Source: Ricordea florida
Taxonomy: Eukaryota > Cnidaria > Anthozoa > Corallimorpharia > Ricordeidae
Direction: 5' to 3'
DNA length: 64,000 nt
NCBI GenBank assembly: GCA_949710005.1
Contig: OX453273.1
Span: 38,613,038 to 38,677,037, forward strand
Of the stretch, positions 23,950 through 35,000 are shown one piece after another (positions within the stretch are counted from its first letter, which is position 1; each line of letters begins with the position of its first letter). The notes under the pieces were generated by a model. That model was given only the letters and a program-made list of their open reading frames with translations. It was not told the origin of the DNA and searched no databases. The position numbers and the translations under genes are program-made.

Positions 23950-24149
23950 TTTGAAACTTGGTCCCACATGCGCTAAGGGTGAAACCTGCGGACCCATGTG
24001 TGTGCGGACTCTTTCCACTGCCATTTGCAGACTCGGAACACCAAAATAGCCGTAACGCGCTGATTGGCTGAGAATAAGCCAGTTAAAGAAGGGAAAAAGA
24101 AGGGCGTTTCGTTAGATAAGGACCGACTGTGGAAAGGAAAACTTAGAAC

Positions 24150-24610
24150 AAGAGTGGAAGGAATTCTCTGGCGGTGAAGGAAGCGGAGAAACTATTGAAC
24201 TGTGCAGACTCAATTCAAAAAATGCCCTCAATCAATGCAATTGACCCAAGACAGGAGCCCATCACCAAGACAAAGTACCTTGTTGCTGCACAAGACGTTA
24301 AAAGATGCATGTACGAGTGCACAGTTCATCGTGACACGTCCTTGTACGTGCCATTGTTACAAATACAATGGGCCATGCGGGCATAGTCTTTGTATTGCAG
24401 AAAGAACTAATTTGTTGAAGGAGCATATTGTATTTCTTTTAAAATCTCCTCTCCGCCCAAAGCCCTCCATAAGTAACCTTTTAGAGCCACCAAAATACTC
24501 TGCGGGAAAGAAAGGAAGTCGCCTAAGGAACCCTTGGCGACCTGGTCGGGAAAAGAGCCGTGGCATCGCAAGCAACCAACAGGCAACACCTGCGCATCCC
24601 TATACCTAGT
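24150..24610 (+). pseudogene. Decayed SWIM-type zinc-finger gene fragment
   Basis: Two overlapping frames, 24171-24386 and 24202-24609, look like one gene split by a frameshift near 24340. The second carries CHCYKYNGPCGHSLCIAE (C-x-C...C-x-H, a SWIM-like pattern) followed by a basic GKKGSRLRNPWRPG tail. Probably a remnant of a transposon-borne or host SWIM gene; no intact start. Confidence 0.35.
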
Positions 24611-25674
24611 GTACACTAAGTCCATCACGACGACAAGCCTCTCGTCGCAGGTTTCCTATCTGATCATAACAAAGCGACAGAGTGTCCACAGTGCCACAAA
24701 GCCGCGTTCCCACATAGATCCACTTAGGACTCAGTGAAGCCAGTAATACCGTACGATATCGTTCTGGCTCATGATGAAAAATGGATGTAACCCAACCCTA
24801 AGAATCCAACTGAGAAGCTACCATCAGCAAAATTCACAACGAAGTTTTGCAGCGTACAAGTGCCATACTAGTCGATTTCCTTATTTCGATTCGTCCTATT
24901 TGGAAATCCCAACTGAAGTTAGAGTGACGTTATAGGATGGGCACATGAATTTGCGCACATGGAGCTAGGCCGCACCACAGTAAGAAATAATCATCAGCAT
25001 TTGAACAATGAACATCTTTAGGGAACTCAGGGAACTTTAGGGAACTTTTTTTTTTGCTATGTTGCTTTTTTCGACATCGATCCGACTAGCATCGGCCGTC
25101 GCTGGCAGCAAACGTATTGACACGTGCGTAAAATGTATAAACGTGAGAGTCGTCCTTGAAATTTAAAACGTTTCCACCATGTCAGTGATCTTCATATCGA
25201 CACGTGTTTAATTGCACTTTTCAACAAGTTAACACCCCAGGATAGCTTTCCCTTAGTAAGGAACAAATTACAAACACTGACCAGTTAGACACGCATCACG
25301 CTGAACATATCCTTTTTATAGGTACCATGCATTTACAGCGTTAGAAATAATACTCTGGATCTGCGCCCAAGCTCGAGTATTAATGATCTAGGCGGCAATC
25401 ATATTCTCAGTCTACTCATATCCCGTGCCAAGATAAGCTCATTTGTCTGGCTCCTCACGCAACACTTCTCCCCTTTCGAGAGGCATTGTCAAACAAGAAT
25501 ATCATTTTCACTTTATTTCAGGTCTAATAACTAAACTAACAATACTAACTTTTAGTGAACGCTTCGCAACCGATGGACGTCACGTTTTGGACAGAATGCT
25601 GCCGAGCCATTGTGTTTTAAAATACTTCGGTCCTAGAACCTTGAAAGTAAGCTGAAAAATATTTTTAAGACTGC

Positions 25675-25975
25675 TTAGGGACGGACCATTAGAAAAGTGA
25701 TGGGGGGGGGGGGGTGGGGAATTTTCAGCTTGCACGAATTTTTTTTTTCGCTCACTGCTTGTGCAGGAATTTTTTTTTTCAGGTGAACCCCTCTGCACGA
25801 ATTTTTTTACTACATGTGAAAAAGTCACAATTGGACCTTCCTTCTGCTTGAATTTTTTTTTTACCTTCTTCTTTGCATGAATTTTTTTCCTTGGCATTTT
25901 CCCTTGCATGAATTTTTTTTGTTTTTTTTTTTTCCCACCCCACCCCCTATCACTTTTCTAATGGTCCGTCCCTTA
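25675..25975. repeat. MITE with ~30-bp terminal inverted repeats
   Basis: AGGGACGGACCATTAGAAAA at the left and its complement TTTTCTAATGGTCCGTCCCT at the right enclose G-rich and T-rich filler with repeated GCATGAATTTTTTT units. Confidence 0.8.
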
Positions 25976-26734
25976 AGCAATTTCTGTAAGCAAAAAGGAC
26001 CGGCTACCGCACTAGAACGATCTAAGGACTGAAATCGTGTGATCTACACTGTATGCACTGTTAACAGGAGGTTTTAAAGTGCACATGAAACGAAATTTTA
26101 CCACCAATTTTTTCTACGGAATCTGAACATTAATTATATAATAAATATTTTAATGGAAAAAACAAAGGATCCAGCTTTGCGGGAACATGTTTACGGTGAC
26201 GAAAGTTTGGTATTTCGCTGGTAAAATTTTCGGCAAGAGCCTGGGGTCTAGTCTAGGGGTCATGACGTCATTCGTGTGCATTGACGAAACTCACGTTTTC
26301 AGTCCAGTCCCTTTGGCTTAGAAAAAATGTTTAAGCATTGCTAAGTGTTATTTTCCAGCTTACTTTCAAGCTTCTTTAGCTGTAACGCAAAAGGTGGTCT
26401 CCTTTAATTTGGAAGCGTTGCGTGACGAGCCAGAAGACGCTTGCGAAGGAAACTACTGTCTAGCTGAAAGGAACAACAAAAGAAAATAACCGCCTGACCG
26501 TAGGTTAGCATTGATATGAACAACGGAAAAGCTCCTTCTCCTTGTGATCTCCTCTTAATTAATTTCTTAAAGGCCTTAGTTTTCTAGGTCTTGGTTTTCT
26601 ATGTATTGGTTTTCTAGGTCTTAGTTTTCTAGACACCCTACATATTGCTGGTTCTTACGGAAGCTTCAAAGGGACATGGAGTTTCATCCTAAATGGAAGT
26701 TTTTCTTTTTGAAAATGGTAATTTGTTTTTTCGA

Positions 26735-27075
26735 AAATGGAAGCTGAAATTGTAAAAATGGAAATTGAAGTTGTGAAAATGGAAGTTGAAGTTGTGAAAT
26801 GGAAGTTGAAGTTGTGAAAATGGAAGTTGAAGTTGTGAAAATGGAAGTTGAAGTTGTGAAAATGGAAGTTGAAGTTGCGAAAATGGAAGTTGATGTTGTG
26901 AAAATGGAGGTTTGGTTTTGCAATTTCGCCCCAACTTCCATTTTCACGACTTCAACTTCCATTTTCACAACTTCAACTTCCATTTTCACAACTTCAACTT
27001 CCATTTTGACAACTTCAACTTCCATTTGACAACTTCAACTTCCATTTCAAAACTTCAACTTCCATTTTTACAACT
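26735..27075. repeat. Inverted array of 21-bp tandem repeats
   Basis: About eight units of GAAGTTGAAGTTGTGAAAATG (26735-26906), a ~26-bp spacer, then about six to seven units in the opposite orientation (26933-27072). Open frames on both strands here are repeat artefacts. Confidence 0.9.
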
Positions 27076-27360
27076 TTCAACAAACGGAAATTTAAAACCC
27101 ATTCTCGGTAATTCTCATCAACAGTGACAGCGGCGTAAAAAGCGGACATGCGCTTTTCAATATCGTATACAAACGGTTGTTTTCCATCGAGCAAGGAATA
27201 TTCAATTCTGCTGGAACATAAAGAAGTTACAGACGTTTCGTCACCATTATAAGTTGAGTTCATGACATTTTTAAGCCACTCTGTAGCGTGCTGCTGGTAA
27301 ACAGGGAAAAATTCCATTTCGCTGAAAAGGTGGTGGTGTCATCTCCACTATAACAGGATC

Positions 27361-27595
27361 CTTATTCAACTCTTTCAGTAAAAACTTGATCAGCATTGAT
27401 CAACATCCAATTTCTCCTAATATTATCATTATACACTATACAGGATAAAAGACAACCATCACCAAGAATGTCCTGTGTTGATATTCTAGCAAATTCTCCT
27501 AAATGGTACTGTATAAAATAGATGGGGAACATTTTGGAGAATTTGTATCTTGGCAACATTGCGGCTAGGGCTCTAAGAGGGTTAACTAATTTAAT
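27361..27595. repeat. Possible MITE ending in GGGTTAAC
   Basis: The sequence resembles the family at 40845-41022 (CATCCAATTTCTC, CAAATTCTCCT). No clean left end seen. Confidence 0.35.
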
Positions 27596-27679
27596 CATCT
27601 GCTCACGTTTTCCCCTCTACAAAAATTCTATGATCCAGAAGGAACTCGTGAATAAATCTTAGCGTCCCTCTCCCCTCCC

Positions 27680-27740
27680 AACACACACCCAGACACACAC
27701 ACAGACACACACACAGACACACACACAGACACACACAAAA
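27680..27740. repeat. CA-rich microsatellite (CACACACAGA units)
   Basis: Repeats of ACACACACAGAC in phase. Confidence 0.85.
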
Positions 27741-28270
27741 AGAAAATATGTATAGATATACGTCTTTGTATACATATCACACTTTTTGTGCGAATTTTAT
27801 TCTTTAGATAGTGTGTATCAGTCAATTCAATGCTATTTTCGTGTTAGCTTTTTTAAAAACCGCACATTTTTTAAGGGTATGTTCTTTTCTTTTACACTAC
27901 TGAACGGCCTGAGAGAAGCTGTTCATGTTACTGTGACGTTTTTTTTTCTTCAACAGAGACGACAATCAGACATAGTTTGATGCTACGCTGGTTTGAAATA
28001 AAGAATGCAACCTTCAAAGCTACAATTCACCGACCGGTATGTTCGCACATCTTCAGAAATGCGGAAAAACTTCGCACGCCACTCCCAGGGCAGTGGACAT
28101 CAACTGCACTCCGCTTTATTGAATAAGTTATTTCGTCGCATTTCTTTTTGAAGACTTAAATGTTTCACTAAAATAAAATCTAGGAAAGCAGTTGAAGTCA
28201 AGACCCAGTTTCCGGCGGTTCACTTTTAAATATGGTGCCCATTCCGTAAGGCGAAGCACTTCGCGGAACT

Positions 28271-29043
28271 TCACGTAAAATGTTTAGCAAGTTTGGCGGT
28301 CCTGTAGTCGACGCGAAGTTGTACGAACTGTTGTAGCACAGCTTTGTCTAGCATCGCCTGCGGAAAGAAAGAAAACAACAGATCAATGGTGAAATGTAAA
28401 GTTCTTAAAAGGTTGGAGGGGCCGCTTTTATAATGCCAACAAAAATACCATAACCCTTAATGTGTGTCCAACAAACAGAACAGGTATCCATAGACTAGTG
28501 TTCGGAGGGCTGTCGATAAATGGTCATATATGCCATCTCCTGCCAGGCATGAATTTAATTGCTGGAAATAATACTAAAGAAATACTAAATAGAAAATATG
28601 ATAAACTGAGACAGAGCCAGAACTGAAGAAACTACCACATATTGTAATGCGACCCTTTTAAATCATTCAAATTTTCATCACCAACGAAGCAACCTCCCAA
28701 AAACACTCAAATCTGATTAATGTGGACTCACTTACCAACTGCTCCTCTGAGCAAACTTGCTTCAAGTTTTCTGGTTGAACAACTAACAGATTTGTAAGTG
28801 AGTACAGCTTGTCAAATAGTTTCACCAACAGCGGGATCTGTTGAGAAAGGATTGCGTTACTTCTATCAGGGCTACATTAGTCACGAGCTTGCCGTCAATT
28901 ACGTATGTAGGACAAGTTATAAAACACCTACAGTGTAAGGCATCATAGCATCTCTGTTACTCGACTCTCTTAAATTTTATTCATTTGTATGTGTACTTTG
29001 TTAGTCGTTTTATTTAGATTGTTGTAATTATTTTAGTGTATAT

Positions 29044-29084
<41 letters not shown>

Positions 29085-32000
29085 TTTTTAACTTTTTAAC
29101 TTGTATGTCTGAGGAAGGCCGAACGGCCGAAACGTTGTACAAAGACAATATTTTACTCACTCGCTGCGCTCGTTCGTAAAATATTGTTTTGCCACTCGAA
29201 AATAAAATTCATATCTTCGCGCCACCGTGTAATATCCTCTATGTATTGCCTTAAAAAGGGAATCAAATTTTGATTTTCTACCCTCAAATGGGCACACACC
29301 TATCCTAAATTGTCGGGAGTGCCTCACCGGAATTAAAACACAAAACATGATTGTTTATTAAACGCCATCGCTGCAAAATAAAAGATAAGCTGACGTTTTT
29401 CACCGGAATTAAAACACAAAACATGATTGTTTATTAAACGCCATCGCTGCAAAATAAAAGATAAGCTGACGTTTTTCACCGGAATTAAAACACAAAACAT
29501 GATTGTTTATTAAACGCCATCGCTGCAAAATAAAAGATAAGCTGACTTTTCGAGCGTTAGTCCTTCGTCGGCACAGATAAAAGTTAAATGATTGACGTGT
29601 TCTTGGCAAACTGAATGACTTACCAGTTACAAGGACAACTGATTGCGCCATAACTGAACGGAGGCGTAAGTACGTACCTTGAATGACTTGATACAGTTTC
29701 TGTATTCACTGATATCACAGATTGCCACCATGCCACCTAGAAAAGATATCAAAAGTGAAGACCACTGACGAGCCATCAATGTAAAAAGGTACTTCAAAAA
29801 GGACACCGGCTTAAAAAAAAAACAGACATTTCTCCAACTGTATGGCGGGTTTTTGACAAATGAGAAATTTACACCGCACTGTATAGTAAAACGAAAACTA
29901 TTAAAATACAGTTAGAAAACAATAGACTACCCTGGAGTCACAGTTTCTCTGTTCGTAAGTGATTACAATCACATGTGTAGCATGCTTGTCTCGGTTCATG
30001 ACTTAAGGAACGAGGTATAAAACATGTGTAGCGTGCTTGTCTCTGGTCATAACTTAAAAACGAGGAATATTACATGTGTAGTGTGCTTGTCTTGATTCAC
30101 GGCTTTAAAAACGAGGTATATTACATGTGTAGTGTGCTTGTCTCGGTTCATGACTTAAGGAACGAGGTATATTACATGTGTAGCGTGCTTGTCTCAGGTC
30201 ATGGCTTAAAGAACGAGGTGTATCACATGTGTAGCGTGCTTGTCTCGTGTCATTGCTTCAAGGACGAGGTATTTCAGGACTAGAGTTCCCGAAATTACAG
30301 TGGACGCGATGCGTCTCCAGGGAAGTCTAGTGGAGTGTATTGAATATGGATGAACAGAACAATCCTGGACAAACATCACAAACGATTCCCCTAGCCCTAA
30401 AAACAAACGAGCTGCGGCATGCATGAAGCGGTCGAACGAAGCCAACAGTTAAAAAGAATGATATTTTGGGGTTAAAAAATGGTAACACTGAATGGAAAAT
30501 AGGAGCAGAACAGCAAACTAAACTTACCTATTGAAGTATATTGAAACTGTTGAAGATGTTCGAACAGATGTCGATGAAATCGTGTACCAAGCTCTGTAAG
30601 TACAGACTCTAAGTTTTTCCCATCCAAAGATTCCTGGATAAACGTCAGTTGGGAATAAATGAAATCGCACGTCCTGGAACACGCCTAGGAGGACAAAACA
30701 AACTGGGGGTTAAGTGATAAGCTTCCTAAACCATTTTGACGTATCATTACAGGGGTCAAAAGACCAGTTATAGCATAAAACGAATGTGAAAAAGGAAAAT
30801 AACAATCCACCCTTGTTAAAAAGTATCAAACAGTCGAAGCTCTCGTAAGCGACCACCTCGGAAATACGAAAAAGTGGTCGTAACTAGAGCTGGTCGCTAA
30901 CGAGAGCGAGCTCGCGTAAGCGACCACGGGATGAGCATTAGGGACCGGTCGTTTACAAGAGCTTCAGTTCAATTAGCATTAGCATTGCGAAGCATTACGA
31001 AGGTGGTCGTAACTTGGGCTGGTCGCCTACGAGAGTGATCACAAGGTGAGCTTCGACTGCATTTGTATTCTATAGTTCTATACATGTTATTTTTGTTGTT
31101 CCCTTACTTTACCGGGAGGACTTCTAGTGATAACAGTAATTTTTTTACCACATAAACAATAAAAGAGTAAAACTCTATCTATCTCAAGAGAATAATACAC
31201 GGTTCAACATCTGTTTCAACAATTTACAATTTGTTCAGTTGACGTTAGCTTGCGTAGCAAGCGTTAGCAGGCGTTTCCGTTTGGTTTTTGCGCGCTTGAA
31301 AGCCGATTTTCAAAAATGTTGCTTCGCAGGCTAAGTTGATGTTGATTTGCTGAGTGATACTGAATAACTCCTACAGCGCTCATTTTGAAAACTGCAGGAA
31401 AGCACCTGACACCAAACCAGAACGTGATTGGTCGGTGTCCTTCAAGAAGCGGCAAGTTGAACCAAGTTTCATTCCGTTCAACAACATTCCACACAGTGCT
31501 CGACCTTAGCGGTAGTCCACTAGTCCTGGACTAGTGCAAATTGCTTCTGGACTAGTAGAAACTTAGAACCACTAGTCACAGGACCAGTAACTACTTTGTA
31601 GTTCGTAATGTTAAAAAATAATACAAGTTGAAAACAAAATATAGGTCTTGTAAACGCTGTTTCAATGCGTTCCTCGCAATGTTCCGACTACCACAGGACT
31701 ACCACAGATTTACTCAGGACTAGTAAATTTTCAGTTCAACTAGTCCAAGGACCAGCGATTTAAAAAGTTAAGGTCGAGCACTGCCACATGATAAAAAGTT
31801 TTCTTTAAAATTCATCACTACAAAAGACTAAACTGTTCAGCATTTAATGAGCAGGGATAGTAACATTTGGTAATCGACCAATGAATATTTAACCTGGTAG
31901 AATTTGCTTAACTTAGAGTGGTGACCAAAGATGGGAACAGATGGCATCTTGAGGAGGGCAGACACCTCTTTTAAGGCCGGTTTGTTACGGTGTAACGAGA

Positions 32001-35000
32001 CACGGTAGTATAGTGGATAGCGCGTCCGACTCCTAAGCGGGAGGTCCGGGGTTGGAGCCCTGGTGGTGGCACTATGTTGTTCCCTTAGAAACGTAACTCC
32101 ACACTGTCTCTCTCCACCCAGGTGTATAAATGGGTACCAGTGATACAATGCTGGAGGTAACTTGTGTTGCTTTTTTAGACAAGAAACTTAACTCTACACT
32201 GTCTCTCTCCACCCAGGGGTATAAATGGGTACCGGCGATATAACACTGGGGTTAATCCTATGTTGGACTAGCATGTTATCCAGAGGGGTGTAACAATACT
32301 CTCAAGTAGAGCGCCGGCCTGTCGTGCGGGAGGTCGTGAGTTCAAACCTCGGCCGGACCAACACTCAAGGTCTTAAAATAACTTGAGGAGAATGTGCTGC
32401 CTATGTTATGAAATCTGCAAATGGTTAGAAATTTTAGTCTTCTCGTATAAGGGCGAAAAACCCTACGTCCCGTCTCACAGCACTGTTCTTATGGGACGTT
32501 AAAGATCCCACAACACTGTTAGAAAAGAGTAGGGGACGTAGACCCCGGTGTTGTGGCTGTCTTTTGAATGATAAATCGATTTAATCAGGGCCACAAGTTT
32601 ACTAGCTTATGGCTATTACATGCTACCCTCATTAAGTGCTTCATGCGGCAGAAACCGGGATAAGCTCCTGCCGTATGGCTTTCATGGCTCATGCGCAACT
32701 TTACGTTTTATCTCACAATGTACCGAAAAACCCATCGAAAAATATTGAGTGTTCTTTAATTCAGCTGATACTTTCCATCTGGCATAACAGGAGCAGTATG
32801 TGAGTTTTATAATTGAAAATGCACGCTGAATTCTGGTCAAGAAAAAACAAACCTATGGTTACAGGAGCCCTTTCAGAACGGGACAGGATTTTACATCTAC
32901 GTTATCGCCCTCTTTCACGTTAACTTCTCGCAGCCGAGGACACTGCGAAGTTCCCCGAATATGTACGATGATTTACAAACAGCAACACTTCTTACCATGG
33001 TGCGTTCTACAAGGCCTATTCCACTTTCCTCGGGTCTAAAATCCGGCTTCTTCTGTTCCGTGGACAAAAGCGACCGCACCCAACCCGCAATCGACGTAAT
33101 AATCCTGCAAAAGATTGAAAACAAAGCAAAGTGAGAGAAGACTAATAACCCCGGCTATATGAATGTGAAAAAAAAAAACAATGGTAACCAGGAAAGTAAT
33201 AGTGAAATAACAAAGAAAAACTTCACAGTTTCTTACACCGATGTAGACCCAAATATTTCGACTTGAACGTGATTCGAACCCAGGACCTTGCGATACCGGT
33301 GCAACGCTCTACTGGGAGCTGGTCATTTGTGAGTTCGTAATATACCCACAGAGGATGAAGAAGTGAATGTGAATATACGAAGATTTTTGTTAATCCAACT
33401 GCAACAATCTTTATGTTATCAAACACTGACTATATTGAACATCACGTTCAGCGTATAGCATTGAGTTATTCGAGATAGGTTGAGGATAAATCAATAAAAA
33501 CGAATTTATGGTAAAACTCCTTGATGAAGTCTGGTGTTTTATTTTCCACACTACAAAGAACAACACCTTTATTAAACAAATCACATTTAGGAAAATGCAT
33601 ATCAAATTGAATCACACTTAGCGAGAAAACCATCGCCTATAGCTCGGGTTCCAAGTTCAGTCAAAATGGCCTGCTGTTAGTCTCATTACTTTTTAGAGTA
33701 CACATCACGCAAAAAGTTACTCATATTCAACTGTATGACTTGTATATGGCTGGTTTCGCGAGAGAGCAAGATAAGATAAACACAGCAGGCATGATGGGCC
33801 CATCTGAGCCGCTCGGGATTTCCCGCTTTGTCCCGCAAGACAAAACAAAACAAAACGAAATAGCTACGAAATAAACCCTTTAGTGACCAAGCTTGTTCGG
33901 TCAAGATGGCTGGAAATTGGCCTCGTTCTCTTTTGCGTTTTTAGTGACCTCGACTGTGTCTCGTTCACGAAAAATGCAAAAAGAACGCGGTCAATATGCA
34001 GCCATCTTGACCTTACGCTAGGTAAATATGCAGCCATCCTGACCTCATGTTAGGTCAATAACGCATTTATCTTGCACCTAAGGATATATCGGGCCGTATG
34101 TATCAGTTACAGTTAAAATACTAGCGACCAACATAACGATCAAGTTTTAAAGCACTCAGCAATTCTCCAGAAACTTACTTATCTATGCCAGAGTCCAGTT
34201 TGCTCTCCATCATTGCCATAACTTCCTTCTTTTTACGGACGCATTCAGCATACACAGGCGAAGATCTGGGAACAACAGATCAGAGAGGATTGATAAATGA
34301 AAGATACTGTTATGTAAGCAACATGGTCAGTAGCCAAGATAAGACCTGAAACAAATTCAGGCTTGGACGGGATTCGAACCCATGCCCTTCCGATACCGGT
34401 GCAACGCTCTAAGCAACTGAGCTATCAAACCAGCTGGGAGCTGGTCATTTTAAGAGTTCGTACTGTACCCGTAGAAGATAAAGAAATGAATTTACACCTA
34501 TGACAAGTTCATATGTGTGCAATGCGGTAGAAGGGTATTTAATAAATATGAAAGATCCTCGCATTTATGTAAACAACATAGTCAGTTACAATCAGAGATC
34601 AGAGACGGTTAACAATGCGGTCCCTGGACTATTACTGCCGCGAAGCATTAATTTACGTGAACAACAGCGATAAGAAAGCACCATCTCGAACCGTGTCATT
34701 CCTTAACTGATCATGCGACTGATTGAATTTTTTTACGTAAAGATTTAATCAGCGTTTTTCTGCCGTCATTTTGATTTCTCCGAGGTAAACCCCAAAATTG
34801 ACCGATTCTCACACGACCCGAGGAAGTCCTGATAAACGTCGGTGTTCGCGAGAGAAAACAATCTGAGACACATTCCATCGCCGTAAAAACCTAGGTGTTA
34901 GATCGTTAATTTATACTTCGGCCTTTTCGCATTTGTCCTTGTATTAAAGATTAATTTTGCTTTTCAAATAATGTTTTTTTAAAGCTACACTTTATTATTG

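Larger units (their letters stand above)
7515..23775. mobile_element. Complete Polinton/Maverick DNA transposon (virus-like)
   Basis: A 16.26-kb unit with ~777-bp terminal inverted repeats, outer end 5'-AGTAGGTG on the right and GTAGGTG on the left, flanked by the 6-bp direct repeat GCTCAA (7509-7514 and 23776-23781). Six-base duplications and AG termini are typical of Polintons. It carries the diagnostic set: protein-primed PolB, rve integrase, packaging ATPase and a capsid candidate. All frames are open and the TIRs are almost identical, so the insertion looks young. It sits in intron 1 of TRMT13. No adenain-like cysteine protease was recognised. It could equally be called an adintovirus-like provirus; the boundary between those names is a convention. 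Confidence 0.95.

Noticed and set aside
26684-27127. Several overlapping ORFs of 71-113 aa on both strands
   Set aside because: Products of 21-bp repeats, a multiple of three, not genes.
29971-30275. CRISPR-like array of regular repeats
   Set aside because: Units are whole 51-bp tandem copies with no unique spacers, in an animal intron.
34365-34440. Functional tRNA gene on the minus strand
   Set aside because: Same tRNA-derived SINE head recurs with shared body at 33235 and 43858.
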